The notes beneath the pieces are model-generated. The model was given only the letters and a program-made list of their open reading frames with translations, was not told the DNA's origin and searched no databases. Shown in pieces: positions 1-7,289 of a stretch of DNA of 40,328 nucleotides; the stretch's first letter is position 1; the number at the start of each line of letters is the position of its first letter. Both the position numbers and the translations under genes were made by a program. The DNA is from Actinomycetes bacterium (lineage in GTDB: Bacteria > Actinomycetota > Actinomycetes > Propionibacteriales > Nocardioidaceae). The stretch spans positions 1 through 40,328 of the forward strand of contig JAEZEJ010000152.1 of the NCBI GenBank assembly GCA_023417775.1, read 5' to 3'.

Positions 1-362
1 ACCTCATAGGGCTTCTCGGCCCCGGAGGAGAAGATCGTCCCGAGGGTCTGCGCATAGGCATTCGCGAGGCTGCGGCCGGTGACATCGCGGCGGTCATAGG
101 AGTAGCCGCGGATATCGGCCAGGCGCACGCCGGCGATGCGCAGATTCTCGAACTCGTTGTAGCGCCCGACCGCCGCGAAGCCGATGCGATCGTAGATCTC
201 GCTGACCTTGTGCAGCGCACGCGAGGGATTCTCCGCGACGAGGACGATGCCGTCGGCATAGCGGATGGCCACGACGGAACGGCCGCGAGCGATCCCCTTG
301 CGAGCGAAATCGGCCCGGTCCTTCATCAGCTGCTCGGGCGAGACGTAGAACGGCGCGGTCAT
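1..362 (-). CDS. prcA: Proteasome alpha subunit (N-terminal 120 residues, cut by window edge)
   Basis: This is the alpha subunit of the bacterial 20S proteasome. It forms the outer heptameric rings and the gated pore that docks the Mpa ATPase. Only the first ~120 residues are present; the frame runs off base 1. The N terminus begins MTAPFYVSPEQLMKDRADFA and continues with RKGIARGRSVVA, the typical alpha-subunit gate helix and first strand; YNEFENLRIAGVRLADIRGY follows around residue 70-90. The ATG overlaps the TGA of prcB by 4 nt (ATGA at 359-362), so the two are translationally coupled, as expected for subunits needed in equal amounts. No oddities are seen in the visible part. pafA, the usual downstream partner, would lie off the left edge. 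Confidence 0.96.
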   Translation of the reverse strand, partial: MTAPFYVSPEQLMKDRADFARKGIARGRSVVAIRYADGIVLVAENPSRALHKVSEIYDRIGFAAVGRYNEFENLRIAGVRLADIRGYSYDRRDVTGRSLANAYAQTLGTIFSSGAEKPYE

Positions 363-1207
363 CGCGACTCCCCTCCCTCGGTCAACGGAGCGGCCGGCCC
401 GTCGGGACGGCGCATCCGCCCGCCGATCACCTCGTCGGCGACCTGCGCTGTGGCGGCTTCGTCCCAGGAGCGGTAGCCGTCGGCGGTGATCACCGAGATC
501 AGCGGGAAGATGCGCCGGGTGAGATCCGGGCCGCCGGTGGCGGTGTCGTCATCCGCGGCGTCGTACAGCGCCTGGATGACGGCGGTGACGGCCTCGGTCT
601 CCGACATGCCGGACCGGTACAGCTTCTTGAGCGAGCCACGCGCGAAGGTCGAACCCGACCCGACCGAGTGGAAGGTGCCCTCCTCGTTCTTATTGCCCGT
701 CACGTCGAAGGCGAAGATCCGGCCGGCCTCGCGCTCTAGATCGAAGGCGGCGAAGAGCGGCACCACGGCCAACCCCTGCATGGCCATGCCGAGGTTGCCG
801 CGGATCAGCGCGGCCAGCCGGTTGGCCTTGCCGTCGGTCGAGAGGGTGGTTCCCTCGATCTTCTCGTAGTGCTCGAGTTCCACCTGAAAGAGGCGGGTCA
901 TCTCCACCGCGATCCCGGCTGTGCCGGCGATGCCGACACAGGAGTACTCATCGGTGGCGAAGACCTTCTGGATGTCACGTTGCGCGATGACATTGCCCAT
1001 CGTGGCCCGGCGGTCACCGCCCATGACGACACCGTCCTCGAAGGTGGCGGCGACGATGGTGGTGCCGTGGGCGGCTTCCAGCTGGCCTGCCGAGACGCCT
1101 TGCGCCCCGGGCAGGAGCTGCGGCGAGTGACTCGTCAGGAACTCGGTGAAGGAAGAGCTACCGACCGCCCCGAAGGCCCCGTCCAGACGACCGCCCCGCT
1201 CGCTCAT
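359..1207 (-). CDS. prcB: Proteasome beta subunit (catalytic, with propeptide)
   Basis: Catalytic subunit of the 20S proteasome, an N-terminal threonine hydrolase acting on pupylated proteins in the cytoplasm. The 282-residue precursor has a 48-residue propeptide that ends ...LEAAHG just before TTIVAATF. Autocleavage at G48|T49 would expose the nucleophile T49. The core that follows shows the conserved VVMGGDRRATMG segment and the GSGSTFARGSLKKLY region of actinobacterial PrcB. Length is normal for the family. Its start overlaps the pup stop by 4 nt (ATGA at 1204-1207) and its stop overlaps the prcA start by 4 nt, so pup-prcB-prcA is a tightly coupled unit. Confidence 0.97.
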   Translation of the reverse strand: MSERGGRLDGAFGAVGSSSFTEFLTSHSPQLLPGAQGVSAGQLEAAHGTTIVAATFEDGVVMGGDRRATMGNVIAQRDIQKVFATDEYSCVGIAGTAGIAVEMTRLFQVELEHYEKIEGTTLSTDGKANRLAALIRGNLGMAMQGLAVVPLFAAFDLEREAGRIFAFDVTGNKNEEGTFHSVGSGSTFARGSLKKLYRSGMSETEAVTAVIQALYDAADDDTATGGPDLTRRIFPLISVITADGYRSWDEAATAQVADEVIGGRMRRPDGPAAPLTEGGESR

Positions 1208-1398
1208 TCGCCGCCCTTCTGGACGAAGCTGCGCACGAACTCCTCGGCGTTCTCCTCCAGCACGTCGTCGATCTCGTCGAGGATCGAATCGACGTCGTCG
1301 TCGAGCTTCTCCTTGCGTTCGGCGTCCACGGTCGCCTCGGTGACCTCGTCGGTCTCCTCGGCGCTCTTGCGTGTGCTCTTGTGCTGGTGCTCGGCCAT
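1204..1398 (-). CDS. pup: Prokaryotic ubiquitin-like protein Pup, ending in GGE
   Basis: Pup is the small, largely disordered tag that PafA ligates to substrate lysines to send them to the Mpa-proteasome. I place the start at the ATG at 1396-1398, giving 64 residues, the usual Pup length, with AAGGTGA as ribosome-binding site 6 nt upstream. A GTG three codons further up (1405-1407) is possible but less well placed. The middle DDDVDSILDEIDDVLEENAE is the acidic helix that binds the Mpa coiled coil. The C terminus FVRSFVQKGGE carries the di-Gly motif followed by Glu. Because Glu is encoded directly, no Gln deamidation is needed before ligation. The gene is 60 bp downstream of dop and overlaps prcB by 4 nt. 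Confidence 0.97.
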   Translation of the reverse strand: MAEHQHKSTRKSAEETDEVTEATVDAERKEKLDDDVDSILDEIDDVLEENAEEFVRSFVQKGGE

Positions 1399-1458
1399 AT
1401 TCGTCACCTTAGTCCAATCTCCCCCGAGACCGCAGCGACCACGCGGCGGTCGGAGCCC

Positions 1459-2976
1459 TCACCCTCCGGTGATGGCGCTGAACAGCTCACCGGCGTCCCG
1501 GCTCTGCTCGAACAACGCCTCGACGTGTTCGGCTGTTCCCCGCAGGGGCTCCATCATCGGGACCCGTTGCAGCGAGTCGTGACCGGGCAGGTCGAAGATC
1601 ACCGAATCCCAGGAGGCCGCCGCCACCGAGGAGCTGAATCTCTCGAGGCAACGTCCGCGGAAATACGCGCGGGTGTCCCGCGGAGGAGCGGTCACAGCCG
1701 CCTCGATCGCCGGATCGTCGACGAGGCGATCGATGCGCCCGGCTCGGTCGAGACGGTAGAACAGGCCCTTGTCGAGACGGATGTCGTGATACTGCAGGTC
1801 CACCAGGTGCAGCTTGGCGTGACCCCAGTCCAGGCCGTCGCGCTCGCGGTACTGCTCCAGCAGCGAGAGCTTGGCGACCCAATCGATCTCCCGCGAGCAC
1901 TCGAACGGGTCCCGGCCCAGCCGCGTGAGGACGCTCTCCCAACGATCCAGCACGGCCGTCGTCTGCTCGGGCTCGGGATCGTCGTCGCCCAGCTTGTCGA
2001 CATAGTGACGAGCCTTCTCCAGATAGAACCATTGCAGGTCCAGGGCCGTCAGGCGCCGGCCGTCCGCGAGCTCGACGGTCGCGCGCAAGGTCGGGTCGTG
2101 CGAGATGGTGTGCACCGCGGCCACCGGGTCGGCCAACTCGACCTCCTCGTCGACCAGGAACTCGTCCTCGATCATAGCCAGCACGAGTGAGGTGGTGCCG
2201 TGCTTGAGGAAGATCGAGACATCGGCCAGATTGGCGTCGCCCACGATGACGTGCAGCCGGCGGTACTTCTTGGGATCGGCATGGGGCTCGTCGCGGGTGT
2301 TGATGATCGGGCGCTTGAGGGTGGTCTCCAGCCCGACCTGCTCCTCGAGGTAGTCGGCTCGCTGGCTGAGCTGGAAGGCGTGCACCGAGCCGTCCTGCTG
2401 CTGGCCGACCCGGCCGGCACCGCAGATGATCGCCCGCGAGGCGAAGAACGGTGTGAGATGCCGGATGATCTGGATGAAGGGCACATCACGGCGCATGAGG
2501 TAGTTCTCGTGCGAACCGTAGGAGGCGCCCTTGTTGTCGACATTGTTCTTGTAGAGCACGATCGGCGCGACGCCGGAGATCCGCGCCGCCAACTCGGCGC
2601 CCCGGCGCATCACGTGCTCGCCGGCGCGCTCCCATCGCACGACATCGAGGGGTGTGGTGACCTCGGGGCTGGAGTACTCCGGGTGGGCGTGGTCCACATA
2701 GAGCCGGGCGCCGTTGGTGAGGATGATATTGGCCAGACCGAGATCCTCGTCGGTCAGCTGGGAGGGGTCGGCCGCCTCCCGTGAGAGGTCGAAGCCGCGG
2801 GCGTCGCGCAGCGGATTCTCCTCCTCGTAGTCCCACTGCGCGCGGCGAGTCAGGCCGTGTGCCGCCGCATAGGCGTTCACGACATGCGTGGCCGCGATCA
2901 TCGGGTTGGCCTGCGGCTGGCCTTGGACGGCGATGCCGTACTCGACCTCGCTGCCCTGGATACGTCGCACCGTCAC
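1459..2976 (-). CDS. dop: Pup deamidase/depupylase Dop
   Basis: Dop hydrolyses the Pup-lysine isopeptide bond, and in species with Pup-Gln also deamidates Pup. It belongs to the glutamine-synthetase-like carboxylate-amine ligase fold. The 505-residue protein starts with the nucleotide/metal motif GSEVEYGIAV and has the Dop-type loop (QANPMIAATHVV around residue 23). It also has DYEEENPLRDARGFDLSR, LYVDHAHPEYSSPE containing the catalytic Asp, KNNVDNKGASYGSHENYLMR, LETTLKRPIINTRDEPHAD and RLHVIVGDANLAD. These match Dop better than PafA. The GTG start at 2974-2976 overlaps the TGA of the upstream acetyltransferase gene by 4 nt. Since Pup here ends in Glu, Dop should act mainly as a depupylase. 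Confidence 0.94.
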   Translation of the reverse strand: MTVRRIQGSEVEYGIAVQGQPQANPMIAATHVVNAYAAAHGLTRRAQWDYEEENPLRDARGFDLSREAADPSQLTDEDLGLANIILTNGARLYVDHAHPEYSSPEVTTPLDVVRWERAGEHVMRRGAELAARISGVAPIVLYKNNVDNKGASYGSHENYLMRRDVPFIQIIRHLTPFFASRAIICGAGRVGQQQDGSVHAFQLSQRADYLEEQVGLETTLKRPIINTRDEPHADPKKYRRLHVIVGDANLADVSIFLKHGTTSLVLAMIEDEFLVDEEVELADPVAAVHTISHDPTLRATVELADGRRLTALDLQWFYLEKARHYVDKLGDDDPEPEQTTAVLDRWESVLTRLGRDPFECSREIDWVAKLSLLEQYRERDGLDWGHAKLHLVDLQYHDIRLDKGLFYRLDRAGRIDRLVDDPAIEAAVTAPPRDTRAYFRGRCLERFSSSVAAASWDSVIFDLPGHDSLQRVPMMEPLRGTAEHVEALFEQSRDAGELFSAITGG

Positions 2977-3467
2977 ATCGCCAGCTTAGGGCGTGAGTGT
3001 GCCGATTCGAGGGGCTTGGCCAGGTGGACGCTGTCGTCGTAGCCCGCGTAGAAGCCGAAGGGCTCGACATCGGCATAGCCGCGGGAGCGGTAGAGCGCGA
3101 TCGCCTCGGGCTGCTCCAGACCCGTCTCCAGCACGAGACGGGCGATCCCGGCACGCGCGGCCGTGCGCTCGAGCTCGGCGAGCAGGAGCTTGGAATACCC
3201 GCGCCCCCGGAAGCCCGGGCGGACGTACATCCTCTTGATCTCGGCATCCCGCGCCCCGGCCGGTCCCCCGCGGCGCCAGCCGCCCATCGCCACGGCACCG
3301 CCGTCGGCGACGCCGACGAGGAAGATCCCGTCCGGCGCCGCGAACTCGGCGGCATCGATCGGCGAGGCGTCGCCCGCCGTCCCGCCGTAGCGGATGCGGT
3401 ACTCGTCCTGGACCTCCGCGGTCATCGCCACGACCTCGGGGTCGTCGTAGGCGCCGACGCGCACCAC
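2973..3467 (-). CDS. GNAT-family N-acetyltransferase inside the proteasome operon
   Basis: This 164-residue protein is a single GNAT domain that transfers an acyl group, usually acetyl, from CoA to an amine; the acceptor cannot be told from sequence. The CoA-pyrophosphate motif A is at about residues 82-97 (VRPGFRGRGYSKLLLAEL, R/Q-x-x-G-x-G/A pattern), with motif B LETGLEQPEAIALYRSRGY at 113-131 ending in the usual Tyr region. It starts with GTG 5 nt after the mpa stop and its stop overlaps the dop start by 4 nt, so it is co-transcribed and coupled to both. A GNAT gene at this position is not part of the usual mpa-dop-pup-prcB-prcA order as I recall it. A role in acetylating a Pup-pathway component or in N-terminal processing is only a guess. 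Confidence 0.9.
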   Translation of the reverse strand: MVRVGAYDDPEVVAMTAEVQDEYRIRYGGTAGDASPIDAAEFAAPDGIFLVGVADGGAVAMGGWRRGGPAGARDAEIKRMYVRPGFRGRGYSKLLLAELERTAARAGIARLVLETGLEQPEAIALYRSRGYADVEPFGFYAGYDDSVHLAKPLESAHSRPKLAM

Positions 3468-3472
3468 CAGGC

Positions 3473-5191
3473 TCAGAGGTACTGCCCCGTGTTGGCGACC
3501 GTGTCGATCGAACGACCCGGCTCGTTACCGCCCTTGCCGGTGATGAGCGTGCGGATGAACACGATCCGCTCGCCCTTCTTGCCCGAGATCCGGGCCCAGT
3601 CATCGGGATTGGTGGTGTTGGGGAGGTCCTCGTTCTCCTTGAACTCGTCGACACAGGCCTGCATCAGGTGCTGGACCCGCAGACCGCGCTGACCGTGATC
3701 GAGGAGGTCCTTGATGGCCATCTTCTTGGCACGGTCGACGATGTTCTGGATCATCGCGCCGGAGTTGAAGTCCTTGAAGTACAGGATCTCCTTGTCGCCC
3801 CCGGCATAGGTGACCTCGAGGAACTGGTTGTCCTCGCTCTCGGTGTACATGCGCTCGACGGTGCGCTGGATCATGCCTTGAACGCAGGCCGTGCGATCGC
3901 CGCCCCACTCGGCGACGTCATCGGCGTGCAGCGGCAACCGGTCGGTCAGGTACTTGCTGAAGATATCGCGGGCCGCCTCGGCATCGGGACGCTCGATCTT
4001 GATCTTGACGTCGAGCCGCCCGGGCCGCAGGATCGCCGGATCGATCATGTCCTCGCGGTTGGAGGCGCCGATCACCAGGACATTCTCCAAGCCCTCGACG
4101 CCGTCGATCTCGCTGAGCAGCTGCGGCACGATCGTATTCTCGACATCGGAGGAGACACCGGATCCGCGGGTGCGGAAGAGCGAGTCCATCTCGTCGAAGA
4201 AGACGATGACCGGGGTGCCCTCGCCGGCCTTCTCCCGGGCCCGCTGGAACACCAGGCGGATGTGCCGCTCGGTCTCGCCGACGTACTTGTTGAGCAGCTC
4301 GGGGCCCTTGATATTGAGGAAATAGGAGCGGCCCTCCTCCCCCGTCCTCTCGGTGACCTTCTTGGCGAGGCTCGACGCCACGGCCTTGGCGATCATCGTC
4401 TTGCCGCACCCGGGCGGGCCGTACAGCAGCACGCCCTTCGGTGGCTTGAGCTCGTGCTCGACGAAGACCTCCGGGTACAGATAGGGCAGCTCCACGGCAT
4501 CGCGGATGTTCTCGATCTGCCCGCTCAGTCCGCCGATGCTGGTGTAGTCGATATCGGGGACCTCCTCAAGGACGAGCTCCTCGACCTCGCTCTTGGGGAT
4601 CCGCTCGAAGACGTAATTGGACCGGTTGTCGACCAGAAGGGTGTCGCCGGCGCGCAGCCGGGTCTCGTCGAGGCTGGCGGCGAGCTGCACGACCCGCTCC
4701 TCGTCGGCATGGCCGATGACGAGGGCGCGTTCGCCGTCCTCCAGCAGCTCCTTGAGCATGACGACCTCGCCGACCGACTCGAACTCCAGGGCCGCGACGA
4801 CATTCATCGCCTCGTTGAGGATGACCTCCTGGCCGCGACGCAGCTCGTCCCGGTCGACGGCAGGACTCACATTGACCCGCAGCTTGCGGCCTCCGGTGAA
4901 GACATCGATGGTCTCGTCGTCATTGTGATGCAGGAAGGTGCCGAAGCCGGTCGGCGGCTGCGCGAGCCGATCGACCTCCTCCTTGAGGGAGATGATCTGG
5001 TCCCGGGCCTCGCGCAGGGTCGAGGTCAGGCGCTGGTTCTGGGCATCCGAGGACGCGAGCTTGGCCTCCAGCTCGGAGACGCGACGGTCGCTGAGTCCCG
5101 CTGAGGCGAGGCGGCGACGCAGTTGCTCGACCTCGGCGCGCAAGAAGGCCACCTCGTCGGACCCGCCGGAATTGAACTGATCGGTGTTCAT
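3473..5191 (-). CDS. mpa: Proteasome-activating AAA+ ATPase Mpa/ARC
   Basis: This hexameric AAA+ unfoldase binds Pup through N-terminal coiled coils and threads substrates into the 20S proteasome. In 572 residues the order is: coiled coil about 12-78 (EVAFLRAEVEQLRRRLAS...), two OB folds about 80-205, and the AAA domain with Walker A GPPGCGKT at 258-265. Walker B VIVFFDE is at 328-334, sensor-1 region GASNRED at 375-381 and the arginine region ILRPGRLD at 387-394. The last residues are GQYL, the C-terminal motif that opens the proteasome gate. The ATG at 5189-5191 has the near-perfect Shine-Dalgarno AGGAGGTGA 7 nt upstream. It heads the mpa-GNAT-dop-pup-prcB-prcA block; an 89-bp gap separates it from trmI. 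Confidence 0.97.
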   Translation of the reverse strand: MNTDQFNSGGSDEVAFLRAEVEQLRRRLASAGLSDRRVSELEAKLASSDAQNQRLTSTLREARDQIISLKEEVDRLAQPPTGFGTFLHHNDDETIDVFTGGRKLRVNVSPAVDRDELRRGQEVILNEAMNVVAALEFESVGEVVMLKELLEDGERALVIGHADEERVVQLAASLDETRLRAGDTLLVDNRSNYVFERIPKSEVEELVLEEVPDIDYTSIGGLSGQIENIRDAVELPYLYPEVFVEHELKPPKGVLLYGPPGCGKTMIAKAVASSLAKKVTERTGEEGRSYFLNIKGPELLNKYVGETERHIRLVFQRAREKAGEGTPVIVFFDEMDSLFRTRGSGVSSDVENTIVPQLLSEIDGVEGLENVLVIGASNREDMIDPAILRPGRLDVKIKIERPDAEAARDIFSKYLTDRLPLHADDVAEWGGDRTACVQGMIQRTVERMYTESEDNQFLEVTYAGGDKEILYFKDFNSGAMIQNIVDRAKKMAIKDLLDHGQRGLRVQHLMQACVDEFKENEDLPNTTNPDDWARISGKKGERIVFIRTLITGKGGNEPGRSIDTVANTGQYL

Positions 5192-5218
5192 GGGGTCACC
5201 TCCTGATCGGTACGCCCG

Positions 5219-5224
5219 ACATTA
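5219..5224 (-). promoter_or_regulatory. Candidate -10 box for the mpa/proteasome operon
   Basis: TAATGT on the minus strand lies 27 nt before the mpa ATG, leaving room for a short leader that holds the strong AGGAGGTGA ribosome-binding site. I see no good -35. The call rests on TANNNT alone, and the operon may instead be read from trmI. Confidence 0.35.
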
Positions 5225-5280
5225 CCCGTATCGCGGTGGCCGCCGCCCTCTTCGACGCGCCCGGGTCTTCGCCGGACGCC

Positions 5281-6168
5281 TCAGTCGTCGAGGTCCGCGG
5301 GGCGGGGGCCGAGGTAGTCGGGGCCGTAGGCGCCGGGCGCGGGGCGCCGCGACTTGCCGATCGACCGGTGCCCGGGAGCCATCCGCCGTGCGGTGACCAG
5401 GAAGGCGGTGTGGCCGTTCATCTGGTGATCGGGGCGCACGGCGAGACCCTCCAGATGCCAGTCGCGGACGAGCGTCTCCCAGGCCTGGGGCTCGGTGAAC
5501 CCGCCATCGGCGCGCAGGGTCTCGACGAAGCGGGACAGCTGGGTCGTGGTGGCGACATAGGCGCACAGGATGCCCCCGGGGACCAGCCTTTCGACGGCCA
5601 GCGGCACGCAGCTCCACGGGTCGACCATGTCGAGGATCAGCCGGTCGACCTCGGTCTCCGTCATGGCGTCACGGACATCGCCCACGGTCAGCGTCCACGT
5701 GGACGGTTCGTCGCCGACGACCTGCTCGACATTGCGGCGGGCGGTCTCCGCGAAGTCCTCCCGCAGCTCATAGGACCCGACGTGACCCTCTGCTCCGACC
5801 GCTCGCAGCAGATAGGTGGTGAGGCTGCCGGAGCCCGCACCGGCCTCGACCACCCGGGCCCCCGGGAAGATGTCCGCCATCGCGATGATCTGCGCGGCGT
5901 CCTTGGGATAGATGATCGCCGCGCCGCGCGGCATCGAGACGACATATTCGAATAGCAAGGGCCTGAAAGCCTGGTACGGGTGACCGAGAGCGGTCTCGAC
6001 GACGATGCCCTCGGGATGTCCGAGGATATCGTCGTGCCGGATCTGGCCCTTCTTGGTGGAGAACTCCTTGCCCGGAACGAGCTGGATATTGTGCCTCCGG
6101 CCCTTGGGGTCGGTCAGGCGCACCCAATCCCCTGCTCCGAAGGGGCCGCTGCGTCGCGGACTGGTCAC
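5281..6168 (-). CDS. trmI: tRNA (adenine58-N1)-methyltransferase TrmI
   Basis: An AdoMet-dependent enzyme that makes m1A58 in the T-loop of tRNAs, acting as a homotetramer. The 295-residue protein has the small N-terminal beta domain (GDWVRLTDPKGRRHNIQLV, residues 13-31), the linker GIVVETALGHPYQAFRP, the Rossmann methyltransferase motif I VVEAGAGSGSLT at 106-117, and the catalytic-site stretch LILDMVDPWS. The start is taken as the GTG at 6166-6168, which overlaps the TGA of the upstream M50 protease gene (GTGA) and has AGGAG nearby; the frame is open further upstream but that region belongs to the protease. The trmI-mpa neighbourhood is conserved with Mycobacterium (Rv2118c-Rv2115c, from memory). 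Confidence 0.95.
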   Translation of the reverse strand: MTSPRRSGPFGAGDWVRLTDPKGRRHNIQLVPGKEFSTKKGQIRHDDILGHPEGIVVETALGHPYQAFRPLLFEYVVSMPRGAAIIYPKDAAQIIAMADIFPGARVVEAGAGSGSLTTYLLRAVGAEGHVGSYELREDFAETARRNVEQVVGDEPSTWTLTVGDVRDAMTETEVDRLILDMVDPWSCVPLAVERLVPGGILCAYVATTTQLSRFVETLRADGGFTEPQAWETLVRDWHLEGLAVRPDHQMNGHTAFLVTARRMAPGHRSIGKSRRPAPGAYGPDYLGPRPADLDD

Positions 6169-7097
6169 CGCATCTCCTCTCGATAGGCCCGGTCGACGGT
6201 GGCGGCGTCGAGCCGACCGATGACGGTACCGTCCGGCTCGACCAGGGCATAGACGCGGGCGGGATGCTCCACCATCGCGATCAGCAGCCGACGCCCCGAC
6301 AGTCCCGCGGGCAGCGCCGTCGCATCCGCGGGGGGCTGCTCGGCCACGGCGAGGTCGCGGGCGATGATCCGGTCCACGCGGACCAGCCGACGGCCGTGCG
6401 CCAGCGCCCCGGAGGAGCCCTGCCACAGGAAGACCGCCACCACACAGAACAACAGGGCACGGGTGAGATGGAAGGGCTCCAGCCGATCCACCGTGAGCAC
6501 CGCCCACACCACCAGGCCGATGGCGGCGATGCGTCCGAGCCAGCCCGCCGCGAGCACACCGCGGGACTCCGAACCGGTGGCACCCCAGATGAGCGCCCGG
6601 AAGACCCGGCCGCCGTCGAGGGGCAGGCCGGGGAGCATGTTGAAGCCGGCGACGAGGATGTTGATGAAGCCGACCGACCACAGGACCGCATAGGTCAGTC
6701 CGGCCGGGAGCTGCAGGGCCGACCACCAGGCGGCGACGCCGATCACCAGGGATGCGAGCGGCCCGACGATGGCGGTGACGAATTCCTGCATCGGCGATCG
6801 CGACTCGCCCTCCAGGTGGGTCTCGCCGCCGAGCAGGTGCAGCGTCACCGAGGGGACGCGCATCCCGAAGCCGCGGGCGGCCACCACATGGGCGATCTCG
6901 TGCACCAGGATCGAGGCGTAGAGCGCTGTCACGAAGACGGCGGCGACCGCATAGGGATTACCCCCGAGACGTTCGAACTGCGGGGCGAAGACCACGACCA
7001 GCAGCACGCCCATCACCAGCAGGGAGGGGCGGATGAGCACGTCGGCGCCGGCGATCCGGCCGATGCGCCAGGCACCCCGGGGACGTCGCTCGCTCAC
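6165..7097 (-). CDS. Site-2-type (M50) intramembrane metalloprotease with degenerate C-terminal CBS-like region
   Basis: A multi-pass zinc protease of the Rip3/SpoIVFB-like group of site-2 proteases, expected to cut membrane substrates such as anti-sigma factors. In 310 residues there are hydrophobic segments near 25-40, 50-65, 107-130, 135-155 and 195-225. The zinc motif HEIAH is at 66-70 and the third-ligand motif NMLPGLPLDGGRV at 153-165. The C-terminal ~75 residues (IIARDLAVAEQ...LVEPDGTVIGRLDA) look like half of a CBS pair. It starts at a GTG (7095-7097) with TACCGT 7 nt upstream and overlaps trmI by 4 nt, so it is the probable first gene of the minus-strand run into the proteasome operon. 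The substrate is unknown. Confidence 0.92.
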   Translation of the reverse strand: MSERRPRGAWRIGRIAGADVLIRPSLLVMGVLLVVVFAPQFERLGGNPYAVAAVFVTALYASILVHEIAHVVAARGFGMRVPSVTLHLLGGETHLEGESRSPMQEFVTAIVGPLASLVIGVAAWWSALQLPAGLTYAVLWSVGFINILVAGFNMLPGLPLDGGRVFRALIWGATGSESRGVLAAGWLGRIAAIGLVVWAVLTVDRLEPFHLTRALLFCVVAVFLWQGSSGALAHGRRLVRVDRIIARDLAVAEQPPADATALPAGLSGRRLLIAMVEHPARVYALVEPDGTVIGRLDAATVDRAYREEMR

Positions 7098-7104
7098 GAG
7101 CCCT

Positions 7105-7110
7105 ACGGTA
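7105..7110 (-). promoter_or_regulatory. -10 box for the M50 protease gene (leaderless-type)
   Basis: TACCGT on the minus strand ends 7 nt before the GTG start at 7097, so the transcript should begin at or next to the start codon. It faces away from an identical TACCGT at 7154-7159 that serves the divergent gene. Confidence 0.55.
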
Positions 7111-7153
7111 CAGACCGCCCGCGCGGCAGCGCCGAACTGTCGGCGGCTCGCCG

Positions 7154-7159
7154 TACCGT
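7154..7159 (+). promoter_or_regulatory. -10 box for the leader ORF and RecB-like nuclease
   Basis: TACCGT ends exactly 6 nt before the ATG at 7166. This is the distance at which an actinobacterial transcript starts on the A of ATG. The first frame translated would then be the 27-codon leader ORF, not the nuclease. Confidence 0.55.
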
Positions 7160-7162
7160 GAG

Positions 7163-7289
7163 GGCATGACCGAGCGAAGCGAGGGAACGATCAGCATGTC
7201 AGGCCGGGTCCTGCCTATCGTGGGTTCTTCTCGGCAGGGACCGGCATGACCGAGCGAAGCGAGGGAACCATCAGCATGTCAGGCCGGGT
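7163..7289 (+). repeat. 47-bp direct repeat (two copies, 80-bp period) spanning a duplicated gene start
   Basis: Copies at 7163-7209 and 7243-7289 are identical at 46 of 47 positions (G at 7189 versus C at 7269). Both contain GAGCGAAGCGAG, which reads the same in both directions on one strand (a mirror repeat). Both encode MTERSEGTISMSGRV from an ATG. The 33 bp between them are unique, and sequence on either outer side is unrelated. So this looks like two insertions of a small start-codon-bearing element, or a duplication followed by divergence of the spacer, rather than a plain tandem duplication. Confidence 0.97.
7166..7249 (+). CDS. Possible 27-residue leader peptide overlapping the nuclease start
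   Basis: An ATG at 7166, placed 6 nt after TACCGT, opens a 27-codon frame (MTERSEGTISMSGRVLPIVG, then SSRQGPA). It ends at a TGA (7247-7249) overlapping the ATG of the nuclease gene at 7246, an ATGA coupling. Its first 15 residues equal the first 15 of the nuclease because of the 47-bp repeat. No known family. It may be a translated leader that controls re-initiation at the nuclease start (which has AGGGA 5 nt upstream), or a relic of the repeat insertion. Translation is not proven. Confidence 0.4.
   Translation: MTERSEGTISMSGRVLPIVGSSRQGPA

Noticed and set aside
1204..1407. Pup start at the GTG giving 67 residues
   Set aside because: The downstream ATG has a better-spaced SD (AAGGTGA) and gives the usual 64 residues.
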